Below, one piece after another: positions 1 through 9,828 of a DNA stretch of 64,000 nucleotides (the first letter of the stretch is position 1; each line of letters opens with the position of its first letter). The stretch spans positions 186,001 to 250,000 of the forward strand of contig ML978196.1 of assembly GCA_010015745.1 (NCBI GenBank). Reading direction: 5' to 3'. Below the pieces are notes generated by a model, which ran no database searches, was not told where the DNA came from, and saw only the letters and a list, made by a program, of their open reading frames with translations. Source of the stretch: Setomelanomma holmii (Eukaryota > Ascomycota > Dothideomycetes > Pleosporales > Phaeosphaeriaceae). The position numbers and the translations under genes were made by a program.

Positions 1-495
1 GTAAGCAGGGCATCACGAATCCGCCAGGTAACGTAGCGTACAACGCGAGTAAAGCAGCTGTCAAAGCACTGGCGGAGCATTTGAGTTTTGATCTCAAAGA
101 TACGAATGTTGGTGTACATATGCTTGTTCCGGGGTGGACATTCACCGGACTCGTAAGTTTCCTTCCCGTTTCTGCCTAATTTTTATTCCAGCACCTATGT
201 CTGCCTGTCACACTTGAAGCTAATGTGGGCAAAGTCGGGCAACGTACCGGGCACAGACAAGCAGAAACCCGATGGCGCCTGGTCTGGAGCGCAAGTCGCG
301 GACTACATGTACAAGAAAATGGGCGAGGGCAAGTTTTACATCATCTGTCCAGATAATGACGTCAGCGAGGAAACGGATAAGAAACGCATGTTGTGGACCG
401 TCGGCGATATCGTGAATGGACGGCCACCTCTGACGAGGTGGAGGCCTGAATTCAAGGAGGAGGCTGAGGAGTGGATGGCGAAGCAGAATGTGTGA
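1..495 (+). CDS. Short-chain dehydrogenase/reductase, 3' part
   Basis: C-terminal portion of an NAD(P)-dependent short-chain dehydrogenase cut by the left window edge. The first visible exon reads in frame from base 3 and contains the catalytic YxxxK signature as YNASKAAVKAL, followed by a VPGW segment typical of the substrate-loop side of the Rossmann fold. A GTAAGT donor at 153 opens a short intron; the acceptor is either the AG at 218-219 or the AG at 233-234, and both keep frame. The last exon ends at a TGA at 493-495 and carries the basic, acidic tail common in fungal SDRs of this type. The substrate cannot be told from the sequence. The N-terminal cofactor motif lies outside the window. 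Confidence 0.85.
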
Positions 496-2427
496 GCTGA
501 TTGGGAAGAGGGTAGTGGGTGTGATTGGTGATGGGGCGACGGAGGTCTTGAGAGCTGGGGATGCGAGAGTTGCAGAAAACTGAGGCGTGGACGAAATGCC
601 TGGAGACTGGTCTCCGTGGATAGGAACATGTTTGAAGCAGCAAAATCGTGCCCCAAGCCATTCCTAGGTTGAGATCCATCCTAACTAATATCGGTGGTAG
701 ACTTCTCGCTGTCTCCGACTCGTGACGGGAGCGAGAAGCTTTATTCGACTTGGGACAAGATACAGCCATGACACATCACAGTAACTGTGCACATAATGTT
801 GATTTCGCCGAAACGCAAAGCAATCATGGTTACTGTTCATTTCACTGTCCGATGGTTTCAATCGTCGATGTTACGCGTCCGCGCCTTACACTTCAACAAA
901 AGCTTCTGCCCGAACATGCCCGGCAGGCTTCACATCTAATGAGTAACGAGGGCGTAAATGCACCAACATCATGCGGCAGCCTGAACATATCTCCAACGAA
1001 TTACATCGTCAGATCGGATGCGCAAACAACGAAGCTGGGTACGTGGAGATTGATCCGCGACTAGGACCCGACTTTTCATGCATGATTGTAAGTACAGCGT
1101 GTGCATTCGAAACATTGAATCTGGCTTGGCGAGAAGGGTGCAGTTGGAGTGGCAGGCTTCGAGACAAGGGCTGAAATACATGTTGACTATCAGTGGCTTG
1201 GTGGTAGAAGCAATTTGATGGGCGGGTGGTACACGATGCGGGGTGTGTCGGTTGAGCTTAGTCACCCCAGGCGCTAACTTAATTCCCAAGGTCTTGTCGG
1301 CAGCATGCTTCCACGTCTCTTACCACAACAATGTACCGCCTTGCCGTCAAGACTTCGCCCCGATTACTCTCAGCAATTGTGAGCTGACTTGATTGCACGA
1401 TTTCAGCAACATTCCCGGGGCTATCCTGGTCACGCGTCCGATCTGCTCACTCTATCTTACAGCTTGCGGGTACGACACCAGCCTTACAGACTTGCGCAGG
1501 CACAGCATACTCGTGGGCTGCATGTCTTAAATGCATGCATGAGGTGGCCTGACCGTCCGGAACGTCAACATTCAGTGGCTCCGGTTATTGGGTATGTTAT
1601 CCGGCATCATGCCATCATTTTCCAGCTCCATGGTAGTGAGAGAGCTGGAGCTGCGGAGGTATTTCAAGTCTATTCTTGGAGGCTATGCAGATCAAACTTT
1701 ACCCTTCCCGAGGACGTGGAAATATTGTGGCGTCCTTACAGGCCTTTCCTACGCTGACGCCCTCGTGTTGGAGGTAACAAGGGGCTGCCGCCCTATCAGC
1801 CCTAGCCCGCAACGAGGTCCTGCTCGCTTACGTGTAAGCATCGAATCAAGGTCTGACCCGAGCTAACCCTGCACGCGACCGTGCTACTTCGCGTGAGCGC
1901 CTTCAATGTGCAGCCTACCGGTAAACCGGATACTAACAAGTCACCCAGAGCTGATTGAACAGATGCAACAGCGCACCATGTTGAGCATCTTTTCCGACGA
2001 GCAGGAATACTGCGTGCATCTGGTGTTATCGTTACCCAATCTGCAGCGTCCATCTCGCGATATTGGTGCTGCTGCACTACCTCTGGCTTGAAAAAGATTT
2101 TGTTCTTACATACGCCTTTTTCTGCGATTGTAAGGCTGCAGGGGAGGCTTTCAGCTGTCCCCGCAGCCGCTCGTATTGATCCTTGAATTTCAATAGTACC
2201 GCATGGGAGGTTGCTTAGACGAACTCTTGATAAGCTTGTTTCCGTGGGTGTACCTGGGCGATCTTCATCTCCAAGGTACGCCCTGACGGCTACTTCTATT
2301 TCTTTAAAGTCAAGTAAAGGTCGTATGATCACTTCCATTCACTCAACGCTACACTCGCTCATCAGTGTGATTTTCCTTCTTCACAGCCTTCTTTTACTTT
2401 CGTAATCATAATCGCATCCTCTTCAAC
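496..2427. other. Intergenic, no supported gene
   Basis: About 1.9 kb between the SDR and the But2-type gene. Open frames here (for example 1389-1757 on + and 1802-2338 on -) have low-complexity or random-looking composition, no recognisable domain and no clear splice structure. It probably holds the 3' UTR of the SDR and the promoter of the next gene. A pyrimidine-rich stretch at about 2365-2425 just before the ATG at 2428 is typical of fungal core promoters. Confidence 0.5.
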
Positions 2428-3102
2428 ATGAAGTCATTCGCTGTGCTCGCCGCGCTCGTCACCTTGACTATTGCCGTCCCTACCAACTTGGCTGCGCGAG
2501 ACTGGGAGGACGACTGGAAGGACCATAAGCGGGATGGCAACAAATGGGGGGACGACAAGGGGCAAGAGACATGCCCTGCGATTGCACAAATTGCCCCAAC
2601 TGGCCAACTTCCACCAAACACATTGTCGCCCACATTCTTGCTGCCTATCTCCCAAAACCACCCTGACAAGGCTTACCCGGCTGGTCAAAAGGGCATAGTC
2701 ACCCCTTACGACAAATGCACCCTCACGCGTTTCGACATTCCTGCCTGGGCCAAGAACAAGACCTGCAGTCTCTCACTTTTCCTCGGCGGCTGCAGTGAAG
2801 AGATTCAAGAACAAGGACCCGGCAACATCAGCTTCCAAGGCAATCTCGGTATCAGATTTCCAGTTCCTGGACAGACCACATGGAACAACCAACCCCCTCT
2901 GGCTCCTCCCTTCGCGGACGCTCCTATCATCAAGGTTGGCAATGCTTATCGTCTTGGTGGCGGCCCATGCGACTACAAGGAAGGCCAGGCCTTTGCTACT
3001 GTTGGCGGTAGCATCTGCAGCAACGACACTACCCTCAGCTTCACTCAGTCGGACGGTGGTCACGGAAAGTGCCCAGTTGGCTTCCACATCATCATCTCAT
3101 AA
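2428..3102 (+). CDS. Secreted But2 C-terminal-domain-like protein
   Basis: Single-exon gene of 224 residues. The first 16 or so residues form a clear secretion signal (MKSFAVLAALVTLTIAVP). A charged D/W/K-rich linker follows, and from about residue 50 a beta-rich domain with the pattern FDIPAW..NKTCSLSLFL, a conserved C..C pair, an N-glycosylation site (NIS, NDT) and a C-terminal GKCPVGFHIII. This arrangement resembles the fungal secreted proteins annotated as ubiquitin 3-binding protein But2, C-terminal domain. Their biochemical role is not established; many are cell-wall or extracellular proteins. The start at 2428 is chosen because it gives the signal peptide and follows a pyrimidine-rich leader. 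The domain call rests on pattern memory, so moderate confidence; being a secreted protein is solid. Confidence 0.75.
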   Translation: MKSFAVLAALVTLTIAVPTNLAARDWEDDWKDHKRDGNKWGDDKGQETCPAIAQIAPTGQLPPNTLSPTFLLPISQNHPDKAYPAGQKGIVTPYDKCTLTRFDIPAWAKNKTCSLSLFLGGCSEEIQEQGPGNISFQGNLGIRFPVPGQTTWNNQPPLAPPFADAPIIKVGNAYRLGGGPCDYKEGQAFATVGGSICSNDTTLSFTQSDGGHGKCPVGFHIIIS

Positions 3103-3808
3103 GCGTGTGGTTCGATGGTGCAATCTGCATAGAGAGGGCAGGATGACGATCGCATTGGCAATCAGGGCGAGCACAAGCTCGATTGAGCTCGGGGCAGGCC
3201 GCATTGCATATTTTACTTCACCCATAGACACGGGACAATCCGTTAATTCACTATCATCATTACTACCATCCCTTACTTGATATAACAGCAGCTCGCACGA
3301 CGCAATGGTACGTATCGGCCTTGAACATGATGTCCAAAGCATCCTATGTTAGCATCCGACAAAGGCCTGAGCAGCTTAACCACGAATCACGTTTAGAACG
3401 CTAAGCAAGATCGAGACCATTCCACTGCTCGGATTACCGAATACCGGGATCAGGCAAGCGACTGCTTTAATCCCACAGATAATACAGCAAGCTACAAACG
3501 TCGCGCTACACAGCCCACGGGATTAAATGCTGACATGCTGCAGCATCTGAGAGCTTCAAGCGGAAAGTGAATGGCCAAGCAGCGACAAGCACTCGCTAGC
3601 TTGCTCAAGCTTTACGGGCACCTTCTTGTGTAGGCATAGCCCGCGCCATTTTGCCCCACAGAACCTCTTAGCAACGTCGAACATGACGCAATCCTGACCA
3701 GACATGCATCTGTATGCTCGATTGCGTGCGACATTAGGCCCAGGTACACTTTATAAACAGCCTTGAATTCCCGTTTGTGTTGTGCTGTCACACAAAAACA
3801 CCTGCGCA
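3103..3808. other. Intergenic
   Basis: About 700 bases between two secreted-protein genes in tandem. No supported coding sequence. It should hold the terminator of the But2-type gene and the promoter of the S28 peptidase. No distinctive motif was recognised. Confidence 0.5.
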
Positions 3809-5559
3809 ATGAAGGTGCTCGCATTACTTGCGCAACTTGCCGTGTTCGCGGCGGCATCGCCAAATCCTTCGCTCCGGCAAGTGAGGAGAGCCGTTGACGC
3901 TACGCCAGCCTACGCAGCACACACCATTGACCAACCCGTATGTTGCTTTTGAGGCTGTTTCACTATCGACATTGCCCCTGACTGCGTGCAGATTGACCAT
4001 TTCCCAGAAAGCGACCGTTATGTGCCGCATACGAACGCCACGTTCAAGCAGCGGTACTTTTTTGACTCGTCGTACTACAAGCCTGGAGGGCCCGTGTTTT
4101 TGTACATTGGCGGAGAAACGAGCGGCGAAAGCCGCTTCTCGAATCTGCAGACTGGAAGTGAGTGCGAATCAGTTGTGCTGAGGTTTAGTGCGGCGTGAGG
4201 CTAATTGTGTAGTCATCCAAATTCTTATGCAAAAGTTCAATGGCCTTGGTGTCATTCTTGAGAACCGCTACTATGGAGAAAGCTATCCGTATAATACCAG
4301 CACGACAGATGAATTGAGATTCCTCACCACTGAGCAAAGTAAGAATCACAGTCTCTTTTCTCGTTGCAGACAGCTAAAAGGCATCAGCGATTGCCGACAA
4401 CTCCTACTTTAGACAACATGCAACCTTTCCGGGTGTCAATGCGAGCCTCAGCGACCCTGATGTGCCATGGATCATGTACGGCGGCTCTCTTGCGGGCGCA
4501 CATACAGCATTTACCATCAAAACATACAACTCGATTTTCGCTGGCGGCATTGGTAGCAGTGCAACTACTCAAGCCCTGCTCGAATACCCACAATGGTACA
4601 ATGCCATCATGAAATACGGTCCCGCAGACTGCATTTCGCGCATCGTCAACATTGTCGACAAAATTGATGCTGTAATCGCAACCAACAATACCCAAGCCAT
4701 CCAAGCAGTCAAGGACGTATTTGGCCTGGGTGCATTGCAAAGCCTAGGCGATTTCGCCATGACCGTCGCATTCCCCATCGGCGGACCGATGAATTACCCC
4801 ACGAATACATGGCAGGAACTCAACTGGTCTGATCTCTACGGCAGCAACGACTTCTGGGACTTCTGCTCCAACGTTACAAACCCGACTCCCCCCGCAAACA
4901 TCAGCGCAATCGACACCGCACTGTCTCAATATTCCAACGGCAAGCCGTGGACCGGTCTAGGCGGCTACACCGACTACGTCAAGCGCGTCCTGCTACCCAC
5001 CTGCGAAAGCGGACGAATAGACAGCACGGATCCAGGCTGCTTCGGCACACAAAACGCGACTTTCTACGCTGATCCAACAAACAGCGCATCCCGGTCATAT
5101 CTGTACTCGACATGCAGCGAGTCCGGCGCCTATCAAACCGCGCCCAAACATGGCCCAAGTCTGATCTCGCGCGTCCTACAAATCCCATACACCCAACAGT
5201 GGTGCACATGGGCTTTCCCCGACGGTACTTCCAACAAACTGCCATCAAGCCCAGAACTACATTATTACAACAAGTACGGCGGGGGGAATATTCAAGCGCC
5301 GAATCTCGCGCTGATTGACGGGAGCACGGATGTTTGGCTCGATTTGTGTTTCCACTCGGAACTCAAGTTGAAGGGAGGGTTTGAGATCAGTAGTGATACG
5401 TATCCGAGCTATTTGATTGCGGGCGCGGGACATCATTGGGATAGTTATGGGATTCTGAATGTCAGTGCTGAGCCGGCGTATATCAGGGAGGCGCATTATT
5501 GGGAGGAGAGGACCGTGGGGCGATTTCTCCAGTTCTGGGCGGAAAAGAAGTCTTACTAA
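3809..5559 (+). CDS. Secreted serine carboxypeptidase/prolyl endoprotease, family S28
   Basis: Four exons (3809-3937, 3992-4157, 4213-4338, 4388-5559) give a 530-residue protein. An N-terminal signal (MKVLALLAQLAVFAAA) sends it outside the cell. Family S28 markers are visible: FFDSSYYKPGGPVFLYIGGE, LENRYYGESYP, and the nucleophile motif YGGSLAGAHTA. The acid and base of the triad fit the later segments DGSTDVWLD and AGHHWDSYG. S28 enzymes cleave after proline and, in fungi, include acid prolyl endoproteases used for protein digestion outside the cell. The third intron acceptor at 4386-4387 was chosen over nearer AGs because it alone restores the frame (TTEQ-T-IADNSYF). Length fits the family (about 500-550). 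Confidence 0.93.
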
Positions 5560-5688
5560 AGACGGTGAGGGTAGGGTATTCAGAAAGAAGCGAAGATGAA
5601 GCACTGGTAACATGGAGGAAACGTTGAAAGTGAAAAGTCTATATTGGGGTATCAACGCGCTATGCTATTTGGACTTGGAAATCCACTT

Positions 5689-7761
5689 TTACCACTCCAG
5701 CCGATCATCACACGTTAATCGAACATCCCATCTATCCTCGCCTTTCCAGACTTTCCCGCCCTTGTTCGCCTTCGCGACGATACTTCTCAGGTCGCTGATC
5801 ATTTCGCCCGGTCCTGATGCAAATACATCTGTCCTTCCGCGCACAGTGTTGGCGATGAAGTCGGGCACCAATGCGTCGAGTGTTGGTCGCGCTTCGTAAT
5901 GGTTCAAGCCGAGTTCAGCTTTCGATACTCCGTGGACCGACAGCGCAGATGAGAGTGATGCGGATGACGAGTCTGTCGCCGAACTTGACGTGAGATTGAT
6001 TTCCCTTGCGCAATCATTCAAGACAGCCTTCTCGCTCCTTGCAGGTGCGGTAGGGTCCGTTTCTTCACTTGCGCGCGTGACGTAGACGTGGATGCCCGTC
6101 CGAAGGTTTGGACACTTGCGTTTGAGGATAGCGAGCTCAGGGGCGACCCAGTCGAGATCGCGGCGGTGTCGTACAACCCAGATGAGCGACATGTGGCGGT
6201 CGATTGTCTGTGGGCGGGATGCCAGATCGAGCAGGACGGGCAGGACGTAAGTGATGCCTGTTCCACCGGCGATGCAGAGGACATTGGAATCGATGAGAAG
6301 ATCGCGGATTGTGCGTTCGCCGTATGGACCTGTGAGGACGACGGACAATCTTGCGTCTGCCATTAGGGATTCGTGCGAATCCTCGTGGTTGTCCTTGCGA
6401 GCAGCGCGCTTGGCGGACAGTGCTGCAATTTTCTTCGTCTCGCCCTTCTTCGCGCGGAAAATGTACGAGTGTCTTTGTGTATCGGCGCCGTATACTGGCA
6501 AGCTGAGAGGGGTAAATGGATGGGATTGCCAGATGCTGCTCTCCGGGAACATGAGATAGAAGTGCTGGCCAACGTCCCAGGCATCGTGCGGGTGATCAAA
6601 GTCCAAACGTACGACATCGCCGCTCTTAGCGTCCTTGAAGAACGTGATGTCTGCTGGTGCAGCGCGGAAGCCCATATGTCCGGATGGCAGGAAGTTGTAG
6701 TGTAGAAGTGCGGTCCTCGCAAACCTGATGCCACGATCGATGAACCACACAACCAAGCCCGGGATAAGGAAGACGTTTAGCTGTGCCCAGTGGCCCCAGC
6801 AGGCGCCAATGTACACCATGGCGAGGATGTAGTGCGCCTTGCGGAAGAATTCATAGCCTGTGATGCGGATGGCCCAAGGCGTGGAGAGGACGACGAGTAG
6901 TAGGAGGAGCAGGAGGGCGACGCAGCCCATGACCATGTAGTATTGCTTGATCCACGTTACAGCGACCGTTGGCTGTGGCTGGTATAACTTGGCCTCGATG
7001 ATGGTCCAGCCAATGGTATGTAGAACCGATTGGGCAAAAATGAGATATCCTAGCCATCGGTGGAGGAAGTTGAATGACTGATACGGCAAGCCAGTGACTA
7101 GCGACAAGATCGACTCGCGGCTTGACAGCATGACTGACAGAGGTGCGAGGGCATATGCGAGGACTCCGACGCGGTCAGACCACGGGCCGAGACTGGTACG
7201 GGTGTTGTAGACGCCAGGCTTGTTCTTCACGGGCGTCACCCATCTTCCGTACACGATGCCGACAAACGAGAAGACGGTCAAATATCCGGTGAGCACGACG
7301 AGGGTAAGTACTTGTGTCCTCGTCACTCTCCCAAAGATCGGCCTCGAAGCATCCGGAAGCAGGTATTGTCGTGCGTATGCTGGAACCGCTCTTTGCAATC
7401 TCGCCCATGCACTTCCCTTCTCTTTCACAGTCTCACCGGCTTCAGCTGGTAGTTGTACTCCTGATGGCTGCGAGCGCATAAAGTGTCGTCCAATGGCCCA
7501 GATGAGTAGTATACCGCCGATGGTCGCCCAAATGATGCCAGTGTAGTACATGCCAATGTCATGCGCAGCATAGACGATGTCCAGATACTTGCACGAGCCC
7601 GCGTCGTTGGTACATGGCATTACCCGATCCGCATACCCCCAATGCGGAATCAACTGCGCGCCCGCCTGGCTGTGATTCTGAATATGCTGGCGCGCCTCGA
7701 GAACATGTCCGTGATCCATGATGGCTGTGAAGCACCAAAACTGGTGACAAGAAAGTCGCAA
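5689..7761 (-). CDS. Ferric/cupric reductase (FRE/NOX family) transmembrane component
   Basis: Single-exon frame of 690 residues; the likelier start is the inner Met at 7719 (MDHGHVLEARQ), as the 14 preceding residues look unlike the family. Metalloreductases move electrons from cytosolic NADPH through FAD and two haems to reduce Fe(III) or Cu(II) outside the cell before uptake. Several membrane helices cover about residues 70-350; haem-ligand histidines are seen in HRWLGYLIFAQSVLHTIGW and FRKAHYILAMVYIGACWGHW. The FAD-binding motif HPFTPLSLP lies near residue 415 and the NADPH-binding glycine motif GGTGITYV near 500. It is divergently transcribed from a Ctr copper transporter, which suggests it serves copper (or iron) acquisition. 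A TATATA at 7818-7823 fits its promoter. Confidence 0.93.
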   Translation of the reverse strand: MRLSCHQFWCFTAIMDHGHVLEARQHIQNHSQAGAQLIPHWGYADRVMPCTNDAGSCKYLDIVYAAHDIGMYYTGIIWATIGGILLIWAIGRHFMRSQPSGVQLPAEAGETVKEKGSAWARLQRAVPAYARQYLLPDASRPIFGRVTRTQVLTLVVLTGYLTVFSFVGIVYGRWVTPVKNKPGVYNTRTSLGPWSDRVGVLAYALAPLSVMLSSRESILSLVTGLPYQSFNFLHRWLGYLIFAQSVLHTIGWTIIEAKLYQPQPTVAVTWIKQYYMVMGCVALLLLLLLVVLSTPWAIRITGYEFFRKAHYILAMVYIGACWGHWAQLNVFLIPGLVVWFIDRGIRFARTALLHYNFLPSGHMGFRAAPADITFFKDAKSGDVVRLDFDHPHDAWDVGQHFYLMFPESSIWQSHPFTPLSLPVYGADTQRHSYIFRAKKGETKKIAALSAKRAARKDNHEDSHESLMADARLSVVLTGPYGERTIRDLLIDSNVLCIAGGTGITYVLPVLLDLASRPQTIDRHMSLIWVVRHRRDLDWVAPELAILKRKCPNLRTGIHVYVTRASEETDPTAPARSEKAVLNDCAREINLTSSSATDSSSASLSSALSVHGVSKAELGLNHYEARPTLDALVPDFIANTVRGRTDVFASGPGEMISDLRSIVAKANKGGKVWKGEDRWDVRLTCDDRLEW

Positions 7762-7947
7762 ACACGAAGGACAAGATTGGCTGGCTCAGGGTCCAATCTC
7801 GTGGCCAGCATATCGTCTATATAACGTGTTTCTCGGTACAATGCCTCTCGCAATGCGCGGCAACGATCATCATGGTGCCGGAGCGCCAAGCTTCTAGCCA
7901 GTTGCCGGGTTTCCTGAGGCGAGCGGAATTGGCATGGCGCGAGAGCG

Positions 7948-7958
7948 TTTGAGCACAT
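7948..7958. promoter_or_regulatory. Candidate copper-response element, copy 1
   Basis: The bases TTTGAGCACAT read on the other strand as ATGTGCTCAAA. This contains TGTGCTCA, which as I recall is the motif reported for the copper-starvation activator Mac1 in Aspergillus fumigatus, and it resembles the yeast Mac1 element TTTGCTCA. It lies about 230 bases from each flanking start codon. Confidence 0.55.
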
Positions 7959-7969
7959 TCCCCCACAAG

Positions 7970-7980
7970 TTTGAGCACTT
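7970..7980. promoter_or_regulatory. Candidate copper-response element, copy 2
   Basis: TTTGAGCACTT repeats nine bases of copy 1 exactly in the same orientation, with the start 22 bases further on, close to two helical turns. Paired sites of this kind are typical for Mac1-type activators. The final base differs from the recalled consensus. Confidence 0.5.
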
Positions 7981-8187
7981 GCCGGTGTTGAGCCGGAAAC
8001 ATGTATGGGTCTGAAAACACCGAGGAAATGGTGTGACGGCGCGAACGGCAAGTGGATGAGAACGTTTATGAATGTGCTTTCTGCTATTTCCACGTTGTGA
8101 GGAAAGAGCTCGTGTGTTCAACGTGGCGACTGGGATTTACTCGAGACAATCGCGTGCGAGATAATACGACATTGAGTACTTTTCATC

Positions 8188-8807
8188 ATGGACCATTCAA
8201 TGATGGATATGGGCAATAGCACTTGCAAGATGGAGGTAAGTCATCGACTAGGTATAGGTGGAATTCATTCGCTAATGCTTTGCAGATGCTGTGGAACTGG
8301 AACGTCGTCGACTCCTGCTTTCTCGCTTCGTCATGGCACATCACAAACAATGCCATGTTTGCTGCATCCTGCGTCGGCGCGGCCTTCCTCGTTGTCGCAC
8401 TCGAATTCCTACGTCGCGTAGGTCACGAATACGATGCCTATCTTCTGCGACAATTCCAGCGACAATTGCGAGTTCAACAGGCCGCGCTCGTCAATGCCAT
8501 ACCTGCAAATTGCTGTGATGGCCTGCCCAGCACGCTTGGAACCCAGTATGCAGCATTTCGAGCCAGCGGATTGCAACAATTGGTCAGAGCAATCATACAC
8601 GGTGTTACACTCAGTTTGGCGTATATTGTCATGTTGTTAATCATGTACTACAATGGATACATCTTCATCAGCGTTATCCTGGGAGCGATTCTGGGCAAGT
8701 TTCTTTGCGACTGGATGGTCGTGCGAATTCCCTACGGATACGAGGGCGAAAAAGACGTGCGAAGAGGCTCTGTTGGAGCAGCTGGACCTACTGGTTGCTG
8801 TGCGTGA
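8188..8807 (+). CDS. Ctr-family high-affinity copper transporter
   Basis: Two exons, 8188-8235 and 8286-8807, joined across a 50-base GTAAGT..CAG intron, give 190 residues. Ctr proteins form trimers in the membrane and import Cu(I). The N-terminus is methionine-rich (MDHSMMDMGNSTCKM), as expected for extracellular copper binding. Three hydrophobic segments follow; the second carries the MxxxM selectivity motif (MLLIM) and the third the GxxxG packing motif (GAILG). The C-terminus ends in CC, like the copper-handing cysteines of other Ctr tails. Its divergent partner is a metalloreductase, which would supply Cu(I). The tiny first exon is needed for the Met-rich start, which supports the model. 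Confidence 0.95.
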
Positions 8808-9828
8808 CATTCACATTGGAGTAGGTGAGTGGAAGAGATATGGAGAGGCATACTTGGAGGAGGATGCATTATGAGAGGAAACCATCAAGCGCAATTAGCA
8901 TCAGATACCCATCACGAATTCATTCACAGCACATACATCGTCCACTACACTAATCGAAGCCTATGCACCCACTTGGGTCTCACAATGAGATGGGATCGGT
9001 TTTGCGGCCGATCCAGCCAAATCACGATGCCATTTACGCGCACCTTGCTGCTTGCATGATCCAAGGACCGCCTAGACTGCTTCCGAACCATTGGGGTTGC
9101 AGTCAAGCGCCTGTATCGCCTGCCAAGTCGTACGCCACTTACTCAGAACTTGCTCCTTCTAATAGCTCATGCCGTGCTCAACAATATTACGGGAAGGACC
9201 GATGTGGAGTCTGGAAGAACTCTACTGAGTGTGTTTGAGCAAGTAGGCGGGTATGACTTAGCACTTGAGCACCAACGTGGGCTCTCCGATATCCGGGAGT
9301 ACGGTTGATCCGTACAACTTGAGCGGTGCTGGAACATAGGCAACGCCTGCAAATTCCATAATGTCAAAACTATGGATCGCCGTATCAGTTTGCGTATTCA
9401 TCTGAGTCATGTTTTGACATAACAGGACGCAGTGAAGAGCTTCCCGATACTGCATTGTGTAGAAGAAAGAGAGTATTGTAAAGCACTGTTATCGTTGATA
9501 CGCTACAAATGCGACGTCAAAGCTCGCAGGTTGTGTATCGCAAAACAAAAGACATTGTGTACATTAAATCTATCACCAATCATGAAGATGTCGTCATCGA
9601 GCGCTCGAAATGAAGACGGCAAATCGGTGTCAGTGTTAGGTTTCGATGATCCATGCGCTTTCCCCTTCTCTTCTTCGTAATGCCACAAACTCAACCACAA
9701 CATCCCCAGCGATGCCAATCTCAAGCCCAAAGACGAGATCAAACCAGAAACGTTGCAGGAGTCGCGATGCAGCATCATCAACAAACGTAAACACCCCTTC
9801 CTCCACCTACACCTCCAAACCTATCCAC
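8808..9828. other. Intergenic between convergent genes
   Basis: About 1 kb between the ends of the copper transporter (+) and the coiled-coil gene (-). Short open frames here lack any recognisable domain. It presumably holds two terminators. Nothing else stands out. Confidence 0.5.

Larger units (their letters stand above)
7762..8187. promoter_or_regulatory. Shared divergent promoter of reductase and copper transporter
   Basis: A 426-base gap separates the two divergent metal-uptake genes (468 if the reductase starts at 7719). It contains two TTTGAGCAC repeats near its middle (listed separately) and a TATATA at 7818-7823 oriented to serve the reductase. A shared promoter implies coordinated expression; the sequence does not show which metal is the signal. 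Confidence 0.7.

Noticed and set aside
1802..2338. 178-codon minus-strand frame
   Set aside because: No recognisable domain, biased composition or splice context; only its length speaks for it.
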